Assembly: GCA_030770535.1 (NCBI GenBank)
Contig: JASVEC010000027.1
Span: 372,001 to 436,000 of the forward strand
From: Batkoa obscura
Taxonomy: Eukaryota; Entomophthoromycota; Entomophthoromycetes; Entomophthorales; Batkoaceae
Direction of reading: 5' to 3'
DNA length: 64,000 nt
The translations under genes and the position numbers were made by a program. Shown here one piece after another: positions 1 to 11,210 of this stretch (position 1 is its first letter; the number at the start of each line of letters is the position of its first letter). Under the pieces are notes generated by a model. The model saw only the letters and a list, made by a program, of their open reading frames with translations, had not been told where the DNA came from and did no database searches.

Positions 1-2109
1 AATTGCATTTAATTTATTATTTAATTTTAAATACATTGTTTTTGTAATAATAATATTTTCCTTCTTTATTTGTTGAATTAATTTCATTAAATAATAAAAT
101 TCTTTATATTGAATACAAGCATATAATAAATAATAATAAATCAACAAATCATTTTTTACTCCCATCACCCCTCCCTTTTTAATATATTCAAATAATTCAA
201 TTCCCTTTTGTAATTCTCCATTTTTTATTAAAGCATACATTGAACTTGAATAAATTAATTGTGAATATTTAGATGATATTATATTATTAATAATTTCATT
301 AATATTACAACCATTTAATAAAATAGATGCCATTGGTAGTAAACTATATTGATTAGGTAATAATTGATATTTTTCAATCATTAATGTATAAGTAATATTA
401 ATATAATTAATAAGTTGATATTGATTAAATAAATAAATAAAATGATTAAATATTGAAAGGTTAGGTACTAAATTAGAAGTAATTAAATCATTAAATATTA
501 TTTCAATAATCTTTTTCTTTTCTTTTTCTTTTATATTATTATCTTCTATTTCATTATTATTTTTTAATCCATCTAATAAATGATAATAAGTCATTAAATT
601 TGGTTGAATATTTTCATTTTTCATTTCTATATATAATTCAAATCCTTTCTTTACTTTTCCTAATTTACCTAATTGTCTTAAAAATAAATTATAAGTAATT
701 TGATCTTTTTTAAATATATCATCTTCCATTATAATTACTCCACCCTCTTCTTTGATTCTATTTTCATTTAATTTCGTATACGCTTTAACCATACAAGAAT
801 AAATAATTTGATTAATTGATATATTTTCTTGCTTAATTATTTGATATATCTTCCATAATTTATCCCATTGTTTTACTTTAGAATAACCATCCATTAATAT
901 TGAATATTCAAATTCATTAGGTTGAATTCCTTTTTGTTTCATATCTAATAATATATTTTCAGCAAAAGAAAATTGTTGAATTGTTACATAAAATTTAATA
1001 AAATTACAATAAATATATTTATCTAATGGGAAAGAAGAGGCTTTGAGATTAAAATAAATCTTATTAACAATTTCAATTTGTTGACGTAAATACGGTTTCT
1101 TTTTATATGAAATAATATAATTATCATTAAATGGTAAAATACAACATTTTAATAAAATACTAAATGTATGTAAATCAGGTATTATATTCTTTTGTTTCAT
1201 ATCTATTAATACTTGTTGAATACCCTGCCAATATCTATATTGTGAAAATATTTGAAGAAACATATTTAATGTCCATGTATCTATTTTAATATTAGTTGAG
1301 AAAATAGAGGTATAAGTAGCTAATGCTAATTGAGGTTCGTTTCGTTTAAAATTTAATAAGACTTCTGCTGATAATGTGTATTGATCTTTCGATATATTTT
1401 CTGTTTTAAAATGATCTAAAGTCATTAAGCTACTTTCAATATCATTGAGTTGAACATAAGCAGAGAATAAATGATTCAATATAAAAGTATCTAAGGCATA
1501 CTGTTTTTTTACTAAATATTGAGCAAATTCAATAATATTATGATATTCTTTTAATTCTAAGCATGCTTTCAAATAATTTTGGATTTGTTTTTTGTCAATA
1601 TTATAATTTAATTTAATCATATCTTCAGTGATTATTTTAATATTATAACAATTTTCTTTAAATTCACAACATTGATATAAATAAATCATTCTTTCAAATA
1701 CTCTACTTTCCAACTCTTTTAGACTCTCAACTGAGACTTCTTTAATATCTAAATAACTTTCCCATACTTGTTCTAATTCAATTATTTGTTGAGATTTTAA
1801 TATTGATTTTAATTTTTTAATCCTTTTTTGTAATCGTAAATTTTGCCATTCTTCATTGGTATCTTGTTGAACTTTTAGTTGATTATTGCTTCGACTACGT
1901 GCTTGTCTCCTTAAACGAGAGTTGTCATATTCTATTGAAGACTCAGTAACGGATTTAAAAAAGTCGGTAGTTAGTTGGACAGAGGAAGAGGGGATGTGAG
2001 TGGTGGTGAATGAGGAGTTGATGTATAACAATGGGTATTTAGTTGGTTTGATTATGTGATTGATGATTGATAACCGGATCGGTGGAATTAATTTGGGTTT
2101 TGGCAACAT
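1..2109 (-). CDS. Pentatricopeptide repeat (PPR) protein, 3' end beyond window
   Basis: An uninterrupted reading frame runs leftward from an ATG at 2109 to base 1, giving 703 codons with no stop, so the C-terminus lies outside the window. The protein is helical and shows degenerate 35-residue PPR units, for example one starting ITYNLFLRQLGKLGKVKKGF near residue 470 and another starting FEYSILMDGYSK near residue 400. The N-terminus is basic, hydroxylated and poor in acidic residues, which suits a mitochondrial presequence. PPR proteins bind single-stranded RNA and in fungi mostly act in mitochondrial RNA processing, stability or translation. That role is inferred from the family; the RNA target cannot be told. 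The start is 186 bp from the divergent Ima1_N gene, so the two probably share a promoter region. Confidence 0.8.
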   Translation of the reverse strand, partial: MLPKPKLIPPIRLSIINHIIKPTKYPLLYINSSFTTTHIPSSSVQLTTDFFKSVTESSIEYDNSRLRRQARSRSNNQLKVQQDTNEEWQNLRLQKRIKKLKSILKSQQIIELEQVWESYLDIKEVSVESLKELESRVFERMIYLYQCCEFKENCYNIKIITEDMIKLNYNIDKKQIQNYLKACLELKEYHNIIEFAQYLVKKQYALDTFILNHLFSAYVQLNDIESSLMTLDHFKTENISKDQYTLSAEVLLNFKRNEPQLALATYTSIFSTNIKIDTWTLNMFLQIFSQYRYWQGIQQVLIDMKQKNIIPDLHTFSILLKCCILPFNDNYIISYKKKPYLRQQIEIVNKIYFNLKASSFPLDKYIYCNFIKFYVTIQQFSFAENILLDMKQKGIQPNEFEYSILMDGYSKVKQWDKLWKIYQIIKQENISINQIIYSCMVKAYTKLNENRIKEEGGVIIMEDDIFKKDQITYNLFLRQLGKLGKVKKGFELYIEMKNENIQPNLMTYYHLLDGLKNNNEIEDNNIKEKEKKKIIEIIFNDLITSNLVPNLSIFNHFIYLFNQYQLINYINITYTLMIEKYQLLPNQYSLLPMASILLNGCNINEIINNIISSKYSQLIYSSSMYALIKNGELQKGIELFEYIKKGGVMGVKNDLLIYYYLLYACIQYKEFYYLMKLIQQIKKENIIITKTMYLKLNNKLNAI

Positions 2110-2294
2110 ATTTGATAAAATAAGTTAATCAATTTATTATGGTGGAAAAATATGTAAAAATATTTGAATTTAATTCAATTAAAGAATAAAATTCCAAAAT
2201 ATTATGGTAAGTTGAATTTTCGAATGGAATTTAATTTTTTTTTGAACTTGGATCAAAAATCTTTATCTTTATTTTTTAAAATATTAATCCGATA

Positions 2295-3127
2295 ATGTTA
2301 ACTAAAGCACTCATTCTGTTAAATAAACTCGATCAATACATTTATAATAATACAATTCAAGTCATCTTCGAACCTATAATCCTTGAAACCCAAATATTAA
2401 AAAAGGAAGGTTTAACTGATGAACAGATCCTTAATCATCTAACTCAACAATATTTACCATGGCTCAATTTAGAAAGGAATTACATTTATTACCTATTATT
2501 TACTCTTAGTCTTTATTTAATCTATAGAATCAGTTATTTAATAATGAACAATTATTTATTTAATTCAGTTAGATTAAAGTGCTTTAACTGTAATCAAAGT
2601 ACTAAGTTTGAGAAGTTGAGAGTTAATAAGAAATTATGGAAATGTCAATGGTGTAAGGAAATGAACTTTAGAGATGAAGTAAGACGAATATTCAATTTGT
2701 TGATTTTTTTAATAATTATTATTGCTAGAACGGTGATTTGGTAGATTTTACTCCATCAATGGCAAAGGAAAGAAACATTGGGTTTACGTTAAAAAGTGAG
2801 CTATTATTATATGTTTTTATTAAATATAAGACATTAATTTGATTTAAATAGGTACTAATAAACTTCAAGAATCCAATTCCTTTTGTTCAGACTGTTTAAA
2901 AAGTTTACAATTCCAAACTCAAGCTTTAGCTGACTATTTACCTAGTGATGAGGTAAATTAATATATTTTAACAAACAGTATATTAAACTAAATAAATATA
3001 TAAGGATCCAGAATATAAATCCAAATACAGTTCTATTGAAGAATATAAACTTAAGCTTAATAATCAATATCCAATAGGTTGTAATAATTGTATAGGTTAT
3101 CAACAATTTTTAAAAAAACAACATTAA
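2295..3127 (+). CDS. Ima1_N-domain zinc protein (inner nuclear membrane Ima1/Samp1-like)
   Basis: Four exons (2295-2678, 2729-2795, 2852-2952, 3005-3127) give 224 residues in phase. A membrane segment at about residues 62-83 precedes the zinc motif C96-x2-C99 ... C117-x2-C120 (WKCQWCKEMNFRDE, then NGDLVDFTPSM across the first junction). Two more pairs follow, FCSDC and GCNNC, with the family spacing LADYLP...DPEY. This is the Ima1_N domain of yeast Ima1 and animal SAMP1/TMEM201, which link heterochromatin or the cytoskeleton to the inner nuclear membrane. The protein is much shorter than S. pombe Ima1 and carries its membrane helix before the domain, with no multi-pass C-terminal region visible. 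It may therefore be a reduced paralogue. Confidence 0.75.
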
Positions 3128-3237
3128 ATAATTAAATAAATTACCTTTAATATGTGTATAGAATAATAAAATATAGAATAAACTCAACTTTGAATATGAA
3201 ATTTATATTTTTCACTTTTTATTTCATTACCACTTCT

Positions 3238-3690
3238 TTATTGGCCTTTATTAACTGCCTTACAAAATTCATCATATGAAATCAAACCATCACCATTATC
3301 ATCCGTTTCAGCAAAAATTTCATCAATTTCTTCTTGTTCAATCTCTGGATCGTCCGCTCTCATTGCCTTTGCGAATTCTACTTTATTAATATGGCCATCT
3401 TTGTCCGCATCAAACTCATCAAAAGTTTTACGATTATCTTCTTCTTCATCTACATCTACAGCAAACATACCACCTGCTATTTTTTTGAATTCTTCGAAGT
3501 CAACTTCTCCATTATGATCCTTATCAGCGGATGAAAGCATGTCTTTTATACTAGCGTCATCAAGGTTAACACCTAATTTTGGCAGCATGTTTTTGAGCTC
3601 ATCAGCACTTATCTTACCACTCTTATCAGTATCGAATTGGTTAAAGATATCTTTAGCTTGCTTTGTTTGTTGTTCGTTTAATTCTGACAT
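3238..3690 (-). CDS. Four-EF-hand calcium-binding protein (calmodulin-like)
   Basis: A single-exon frame of 150 residues, the size of calmodulin. Four canonical 12-residue loops lie at residues 20-31 (DTDKSGKISADE), 56-67 (DKDHNGEVDFEE), 94-105 (DADKDGHINKVE) and 130-141 (DDNGDGLISYDE). Each has Asp at loop position 1, Gly at 6 and Glu at 12, so all four should bind calcium. Calmodulin itself is nearly invariant, and this sequence differs from it at most surface positions, so I call it a calmodulin-like sensor rather than CaM. It has no signal peptide or membrane segment, which suggests a cytosolic or nuclear location. The partner proteins are unknown. Confidence 0.85.
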   Translation of the reverse strand: MSELNEQQTKQAKDIFNQFDTDKSGKISADELKNMLPKLGVNLDDASIKDMLSSADKDHNGEVDFEEFKKIAGGMFAVDVDEEEDNRKTFDEFDADKDGHINKVEFAKAMRADDPEIEQEEIDEIFAETDDNGDGLISYDEFCKAVNKGQ

Positions 3691-4194
3691 CGTTTCAATT
3701 TTTTATTATTATAAAAAGAAAGCTGGTGGTTGTTTATGTGATTTTATACTTTACGTTTAAAATGAACTAAAGCTTACCTCATCAGTTGTTTTATGTCATT
3801 GTTAACCTGTTTTAAAAAATGCATTTCAATGGTAACTATTTTGGCCGCTTTGAAGATTGATTGGCCTTTTTTATCTAGAAGAAAGGGTACAAAGGATATT
3901 ATTGGTTAAATTAAAATTATGGTATTTTGAATGGAACTTGGAGTGAAACTAATTTTATTAAGGTTTTATAGCGAATATGGATCATATTAAAGCGTGAGAA
4001 AAAAGATGAAGCTAAAAATTAATAGTAGCTTGTTTATGAGTAAACTTATAAGATCCTACTAAACAACTATAAATAGCACTGTGAATTTGGTTCAGGCCTA
4101 ATAATATATAGAACTTTATTTAACTTGAGTATTCCAGTTAGTCACAAATCGATTAAAAAAATTATTTTAGTAAAACACCTGTAAAAAACTTAAG
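3691..4194. other. Intergenic, no gene seen
   Basis: Upstream flank of the EF-hand gene. I see no coding frame, RNA gene or repeat here. Confidence 0.5.
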
Positions 4195-4302
4195 ATATGG
4201 GAATGTTTTTTTTGATTTCATCACTTTTTCCATTTTTCAAGCATTATTTGAGTAAGAATAACTGTTAGTAAAATTTTTAAACAAAAAAATACATCCCCAT
4301 AT
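4195..4302 (-). mobile_element. Miniature inverted-repeat element, family A, copy 1
   Basis: Nearly full-length. It reads in reverse from an ATATGGGAATGT end to a CATCCCCATAT end and carries the family core (TTTGAGT, GTTAGTAAAA, TTAAACAAAAAAATACAT). Confidence 0.9.
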
Positions 4303-4739
4303 AAAGTATTAAAAATGTTAATAAAAAACAAATATTTATTACATAAATTAAAATTAACAAAAATCAAGGATAAACCTTATGAAATCCAAGTCATTTCTTT
4401 CGATATAATAGGCAAGTTTGATAAAATTTTCAATAGTGAGCTCATACATTTGTGATATGGATTTTGTTTAATAGCTATGGAGTAGCGGTATAAACTAAGT
4501 TATTGCAGAGTAAATGTTGATAATAATAAACAATTGCTTACTAAAGTATATTTGATTTTTTGTTTGATTTGTAAAGACAAAGTATTTATGGTCTTTAAAA
4601 AATTTAATTTTTTAAAAATCTAGAAAACTTCTGAGCCTTTTTATATCTACTTTATATATCACACTTTTAAAGATTAAGGTTAATGTATCAAGTGAAATTA
4701 TAAGGTACAGATTAAATTTTAAACTTTATTTTATTTTAT

Positions 4740-4845
4740 ACAGGGATGTTTTTGGGTTTCATCACTTTTCCCTTTTTCGAGTGCTATTTATTGAGCGGAA
4801 AAAATACTAGTAGATTTCTTAAGCAAAAAAAGAAATATCTATACT
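4740..4845 (-). mobile_element. Miniature element family A, copy 2 (decayed)
   Basis: The core GGTTTCATCACTTTT...GCGGAAAAAAT...TTCTTAAGCAAAAAAA is recognisable, but both terminal repeats are eroded. It is probably one of the older copies. Confidence 0.7.
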
Positions 4846-5815
4846 GAAAAAGATATGGCTGCTATATTTACCGTAATGATAATTTGGTAATATCATAATT
4901 TATGGTAGACTATTATTATTGAAGTACCTTTTGATTGATTTTATTTTAAAACATTTATAAAGTTCCATAACTTTAAAAACTTAAACTGATTTAAAGTATA
5001 GATAAAATAGGTACTACTAAACTAAATCCAAGATATAGAATTTATTTATATACATCTTTTTAAAAGTGATAACAACTATATTGCCTCCCATATTTACTAC
5101 TTTTACTTATAAACTTATATTCCTGGATAAACTTTTAAACATATTTAAAATTGATACTAACATCGGCTATAAAATTTCAGTAGTTGGAATATTAAATATG
5201 ATTTATTTATTTAAAAGAATTATTACATTTAAGAAATGTTATGAAAGAAAAAAGGGCAAAGTATAATAATAATAATAATTCAATTATTGATTGTAGGTTA
5301 ACGTTGGATCTTTTATAAAAGCTACTTTTTGTTCGAATTAAAAATTGATGTCTTTTATTTATAGGGGTCACGAAAAGTTTCGAAAAAGTATTTATAACTT
5401 TATAAATAGAACTTAGAAATTTATGAAAGTATAACAGTATACAATAGTATATAAAGATTATCATATAATAAATTTTCAAATTGTTTTGTTTTCATTGTGC
5501 CATTAAAAGTTGAAATTTTGATTTGTAAAAAATTGATTCATTTTTGGCATAGCCTAATATATGTCAAATTATTTTCGAACACCAATACTGCCAAAAATAC
5601 AATATGAAGTTTAACAAAAATTTGCTACATAACAGTTTTTGCATATTGATATCTAGTATATTGATTTCATAATATCTTATTGTATATACAAAAAGCTATA
5701 GTGGTTTATTTGCAAAATTGTCAATGTTTTTTATAGACTATACTTAAAGATTTTGGACAGCTGATGCTTTTTAACAGATATAGTATAGTTTATGTCAAAA
5801 TGGGGCTCAGGAGCC
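4846..5815. other. Intergenic, no supported gene
   Basis: AT-rich sequence. Two open frames at 5066-5266 (+) and 5207-5479 (-) have no recognisable motif and overlap each other, so I treat them as chance. Confidence 0.5.
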
Positions 5816-5922
5816 ATATGGGGATGTATTTTTATGTTTAAGAATTTTACTAACAATTTTTCCACTCAAATAGCGCTTAAAAGATGGAAAAAGTAATGGA
5901 GCCAAAAAAAACACCCCCATAT
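5816..5922 (+). mobile_element. Miniature element family A, copy 3
   Basis: Full length, 107 bp, from ATATGGGGATGTATTTTTAT to CACCCCCATAT. This is close to the family consensus. Confidence 0.92.
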
Positions 5923-6246
5923 AAGAATCCAAAATATTAAGTTAATAGATAACTTGGATTTATAATGAAACACTATATCTAAGACATTTGAAAAGTTTAA
6001 ATTTATCAATTTTTATTAAAAGACATCAAAAAAATAAATCTCAACCTTTAAATCCATGTTTTAAACCTTAGAAACTAACTATTACCCTCTCTATCCACCT
6101 AACTATCCTATCGACCACGTAATTTATTATCAATTTTCCCTTAACAATAAACACTTGGGAGCCCCCAGCTCTTTCAAGGTTTATGAAAAAAAACTATTAG
6201 TTTATATTAAGACGTTCATAAATAACTGCTCTCTAAAAAAATTAAA

Positions 6247-6415
6247 TTGCAGCTGCTACAGCTCTATTGGGACTTAATTTGCGGTGATTTTTAGAACATT
6301 TAATTTGTTTATTCAGTTTTTTTGGTACCTGCCTAATCTTTAGATTTTAACCTGATTCTAACAAAGTTTTGTCATTAAACCAACTATTAATTAGATCGCA
6401 ATAGAGTTGGAGCAA
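6247..6415. mobile_element. Miniature inverted-repeat element, family B, copy 1
   Basis: The left end reads GCAGCTGCTACAGCTCTATT and the right end is its imperfect inverse, ending TCGCAATAGAGTTGGAGCAA. The left arm continues TTTGCGGTGATTTTTAGA, which matches the right arm of the copy at 26967-27131. There is no coding capacity. Confidence 0.65.
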
Positions 6416-6559
6416 TGTAATTTGAATTTGAGTCAAATTTAGTTTACTTTTTAATAACAAAATTTTTATGGAAAAGTTTGATATAATTTCATCGAAACTC
6501 TTGGAATTTTAAATATAGTAGTTTATATTTATCTCAGAATAATTGGTGTTTTAACAAAT

Positions 6560-6661
6560 ATATGAGGATATATTTTTTTGTTTAAGAATTTTACTAACAA
6601 TTTTTCCACTCAAATAGCGCTTAAAAGATGGAAAGAATAACAAAAAAAAACACCCCCATAT
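6560..6661 (+). mobile_element. Miniature element family A, copy 4
   Basis: Runs from ATATGAGGATATATTTTTTT to CACCCCCATAT, with a small internal loss near the GGAAAAAGTGATG segment. Confidence 0.9.
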
Positions 6662-7254
6662 ATTACAAAAAAGGCTTAAAAGTCTTATTTAGGATATTAT
6701 ATTTCTTTACATGGTACCTTTACCTCTTAAAAAAATTCAAATCTATACTTTTTTATTTCGTTAATGTTCTTTTGGGAACTTGGCATTGAAAATTAAAAAA
6801 TAAAATGCCGTGAACGAATAAAGTATACCATTTGTTATAAATTAGATCTTGTGAAAATATAATCATATAACTATTATTTAAAATGTATACTATTTTTCAG
6901 CATAATGTAAAAGAATGATATAGCTATCAAAGCTCTTAAAAGAATAATGTAACCTAAAGAGGTTAATATCCATGGATTCGATTTATTGTTATATAAAAAT
7001 AGTATTCTGGTTTTTTTCTTGGGTCATTTGATGAGGTACAATGGTCATTGAAAGATTATTTTCAAATTATATTTAGACAGCGAATAATAGTTGTTGGAAT
7101 TAAAATAAATAAATCATAATATGAAAAGATATAAATAGGAACAAATGTACTGTTTTGACATTTGTGAAAAATTTAATCCAACGATAGCAGTGAATATAAA
7201 ACAAATATCGAGTATACAAAGCTTAGCAATATAATAATTGAAGATTGAATTAAA

Positions 7255-7913
7255 ATGGGATTATTAACTCGACCTAGTATGAAAAAAATGCTATTGTTAA
7301 TACCAATAGTATTTATACTACTCTATTTAAGGTTAGCGTATGTATTTTTATTTCCAAGTAAAGAGGATATTGATGAACTATTAAGCAATCGATTAGAAAC
7401 TGTATTACTTTCAGAATATAAGGTAAGAAACTATAAAGCAATAGAGAAAGTTATGAATAGTTTTGGTAAACTGAAGTATCCTGAAAAATTATAGAGAGTA
7501 CTAATTGCGAGAGAATAACAACACGAGAGTGTCGAATCAAAAACGTATTTTATAGTGCATTATTACAATGCAATGAAGGTAAACCATACTGTATGTTAAT
7601 GGAAGATGATATCCTTTTATTTAGCTATACAAAACAGTTACTTTATTGGAATTTAATTGCTTGGAGTAATGATAGTAGATATATTATGGATTGCAATAAA
7701 TTTGGACTATATAGATATAATTATGAAGTTAACGGTAATGGCTTACAGTGTCGAATTTACAATAAGTTTTTGATCGAAATGTTAAAGCATTGTTTAATAA
7801 ATAATGTTGGAGCTGCGGACCTTATACTTCCCAAATGTTTAGAGGGTATTGAGGAAAAAAGGTTTTTGGCCGTACAAAACGGTAATATGCCTAGCATTCA
7901 ACCTAAACCTTAG
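7255..7913 (+). pseudogene. Glycosyltransferase-like type II membrane protein (PGAP4/MGAT4-like), broken
   Basis: The first frame (7255-7494) codes a type II membrane anchor at about residues 11-33 and a stem. A second frame, open from about 7480 to 7913, carries CNEGKPYCMLMEDDILLF, the LEDD-type metal-binding motif of PGAP4 and GnT-IV-like glycosyltransferases. It continues KFGLYRYN and NGLQCRIYNK. The two frames meet at a run of five A's near 7485. One extra A there would read smoothly from YPEK into IIESTNCERITTRECR, so this is either a one-base frameshift or a sequencing error in a homopolymer. No intron with good sites fits the break. At about 219 residues the product would also be short for the family, so an internal deletion is possible. 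Confidence 0.45.
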
Positions 7914-8369
7914 TTATAGTAAATTAAGTTATATTTCAGTTGTTTAAGAACAATTTTTAATAAAACAGCGAAATAAGATAAGATTAAATTATACTCTTTG
8001 ATGTTTTAAATTATTTCAGCTGAGTTTATAACGTGTCATTTATTTTAATAGGATGCTCAAAATATAAACATTAAAAAAAATAGTAAACATTTCAAGCATG
8101 GCCACTATTTAATACTAAAATAGTCGTATTATTTAATTTTATATAACATTAGTAAAGATTGACTTTCCCACTTCCACTTAGCTGAATTGCTAATAAAAGC
8201 TTTGTTTGAATATTCAAAAATTACAAAGGTTAATATTAAAAATAAAAATTAAATTAACTGGTTTGACTAAAAAATAAATAACAAGATAGTGCAGTAGTAT
8301 ACCAAATCAGATGTAAGTCTTAATATATTTTATTACTGGCCAATACTCCAATAATGGATATAATATATT

Positions 8370-9050
8370 ATCAGGTCGAATAATTTTATCAGATTTGGTA
8401 CTTGAAGGCTTTCTAAATCATGACAGTCCTTTATTTCTAACTAAGTTATAATTGGAGTAGCATATATTAAAGGAGAGCAAATTTATAATCAATTATTGTT
8501 TCTGCATCTCTTGAAATAAATGTATCAATTTTGATTACTCTAACTTCAGATAAAAATGATACAAAACTGAAAAAAAATTACAAATGAAGCTTTGAATAAG
8601 ACTCCTTTAATTTCCTTTGTAAACTAGCATTTAGTCGAAATATCTTTGATTCAATCTAATATCACCAACATTATTATTATCAACTCCAAGTCCTCAAAAA
8701 AAATGTTTTAAATTTCATAGCTTAGAAGTTATCTGAAGTAATTCTTTGATGTGTTTTCAATATATATTTTACTTAAAGATGATAGCTTTATTAAATTCTT
8801 ATCGACTGAATTACCAATGTTGATATGCCCTAGAGTAACAAGACAACCGCTCTCAAGTAACTCAATAATAATCTTATACAATTTAATAGAGTAGCATGAA
8901 GCGCTTAATATCTTATCTTTTGATTTTTTTAAGGTTAGAAAATTATATTATCTAACTTGTGTTCAAAATATCTACTAATTTTTAGTCTTAAACTGTAACT
9001 GAAATTTATATCGAGAGCGGTTTCACTTCCATCCTAGAAAAAATACTTTA
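8370..9050 (-). pseudogene. Decayed coding remnant, possibly an F-box/leucine-rich-repeat protein
   Basis: On the reverse strand, several separate stretches look coding. About 9045-8950 reads DGSETALDINFSYSLRL. About 8940-8730 reads LTLKKSKDKILSAS, then KLYKIIIELLESGCLVTLG and NIGNSVDKNLIKLSSLSKIY. About 8560-8480 reads FLSEVRVIKIDTFISRD. The spacing of Leu and Ile recalls leucine-rich repeats. Stops and frame changes separate the pieces, and no start was found. The family assignment is a guess from composition. Confidence 0.3.
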
Positions 9051-11130
9051 ATTTCTATATGAAGCCTATAAACTAATAATTTAAGGTTTAGCTATATTTA
9101 ATATATTAAATCCTAGCTATCTATCAACAATAATTATATGTTACTTTACTTTCTCTACAATTGAATGTTTATAACCTATCTGTATTTATTTCAATTGTAT
9201 TCATTTGTACCATTTTTGCTTATCATAAACGACTATGGGAAATATACAATAACTAAGAATAAGAAATGCCACTAGGCTATATAATTAATCCTTTTAATTT
9301 TGGTCCCTTTATGGCTCCTTAATATTTATTTCTATCTACTATCCATAAGCTCATACAAACCAGGTAATAGTGTGCTAGTGTTTTGTGCTATATTATGAGT
9401 ATTTTCAAAACAGTATTAATTCATCTTTACAAATAGCTGCTGAAGTATGATTGAAACAAAAAGTATGAAACTAATAATGACGATAACACTTCACATAGTA
9501 GCTTTTTACGACGAAGGTTATACTACATATCCACTTTTCGAATTGTTTTGGGAACTAATATGTAATACTGTTCCTTGTGTACTTTCAGAAGTACAGAAAA
9601 TTTCTTAAACTTAAATCTCGTTTTTAGCAACTTTGGATTTCTCACTTTTTGAATTCATGTTGACCTGCTTCCAGTAGCTGATTAGGAAAAATAGGTGAAT
9701 TTTTACTCTAAATTATGACAAAAAGAATATAAGAAAAATAAAAGCACTAATTTCATAATATAACATATATGATAACATATTATTTTATTATCCTTATGGC
9801 GACATATTAACTTTTGAATTTTAAATAATTGCACCTTAACTCTTATTAAGCCGTACTTAATTACACATTTGTATTGAAATTGATTTTATTGGTTTTAAAA
9901 GTAACTAAATTTAAGGAACAACTCACAAACTTTAATATTCACAGGATAATGATTAAATAACCTATTATAATCAAATGTGTATTTGGGATATGGAGCAAAA
10001 TAATATAGGGTAAACAGCACCATAAAATATCTAAGAGTTTTTGTAATTGTAATTCCGAACTTTGAATAATCCAATGTCAAGTCAAGCTCCTTAATAGGAT
10101 TCTTATAGCATTTAGATATTGTTTAAGTTTTAAAATAGTCATAACAGATTCAATCATGTAACTGAATTAAACGTTATCGTAAGATAAGATGCGACATAAA
10201 TAGCTACAAGAAAGCGAAAATATTAAAAAGTGCCTTGGTAATTTTGGCACATTTTCTAAATTTAGTAATTAGATCAAATTTGAAATTTTAAGGAACTTAT
10301 GCTTAATTTCACAATCCTTTATTAAATAAATTATAGCTTAAGAGCATATGTTCCATACTTCTTTAAGTTGAATTATTATAATGAATTAGATAGTCAGTTT
10401 TTAGTAAAAATATAGCTTTTACTGACTATCGCTTTAGAAGGGAGAGGAGTCGCAACTTATTTTATTGGTATTTGGTGGCTTAGGTGCAATTTAAAAATAA
10501 ACAAACTTGTGAAATTAAAGGCTGGTAGTTCCTAGACTTAATCAGATTTGATCAAATACTAAGATTTCTTGATATAAATAGTATAGATTAATAATCTTAT
10601 TATAAAAACAAAAACATATTTAAAAAAGGAACCATAATAGTTTAACTTATGATTATAATTATAAAAATAGCATTAGAATACAACTGCGATATCATTTAAT
10701 TTTAATTAGTATCAAAACTGATAATTTTGTTACCATTGTTTGTTAAATATAGTAATTTGATACTTTATGAAAGCTATCAGTTTAAACAATATCTACTAAT
10801 AGAACAAGAACATAAAAGCCATACTATTTTTAATGACATTAGGTTTAGTCTAATATCTTTACTTATGACCTTATAATAACATTAGGGAATCTACTATCCC
10901 TACTTATTAAATGTTTGCTTCAATTCATGGATTACTGCTATTTTTGCTATTGTTCTAATATTGGATTTATAAGAATATTCTTTAATATACATACAATTTA
11001 TTATGTTAGATTTATTTGGTTTAAAAGATATTAGTATAAATAAAAAATTCGTTATTTTTAGCACATAGGAATTGTAACAATCCAGAGTGAAGACCAAATA
11101 AAATAGGAAATTGTAAATATTGAATAAAAA
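9051..11130. other. Intergenic, no supported gene
   Basis: Scattered short frames only: 9468-9608 (+), 9895-10080 (-) and 10900-11097 (-). None has a motif I recognise. A perfect 10-bp stem (GATAGTCAGT/ACTGACTATC) lies at 10389-10430. A sequence around 10440 (GTCGCAACTT) recurs near 19927 in similar context and may be an old repeat. Confidence 0.45.
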
Positions 11131-11133
11131 TAG

Positions 11134-11140
11134 TATAAAT
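11134..11140 (+). promoter_or_regulatory. TATA box of the deacetylase gene
   Basis: TATAAAT lies 71 bp upstream of the ATG at 11211. A pyrimidine-rich stretch (CCTTTCCTTTATTT) lies between the two. Confidence 0.5.
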
Positions 11141-11210
11141 ATTCGTTTGAAATAAAAATTAGCTTTGTCCTTTCCTTTATTTAATCCTTTCTACTTTATT
11201 AAAACAAAGG

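Noticed and set aside
3238-3690. Naming the EF-hand gene calmodulin
   Set aside because: Length and four loops fit, but calmodulin is almost invariant and this sequence diverges widely outside the loops.
9468-9608. 46-codon frame (MKLIMTITLHIVAFYDEGYT)
   Set aside because: Short, no TATA box nearby, no relative in the window; kept only as a note in the intergenic entry.
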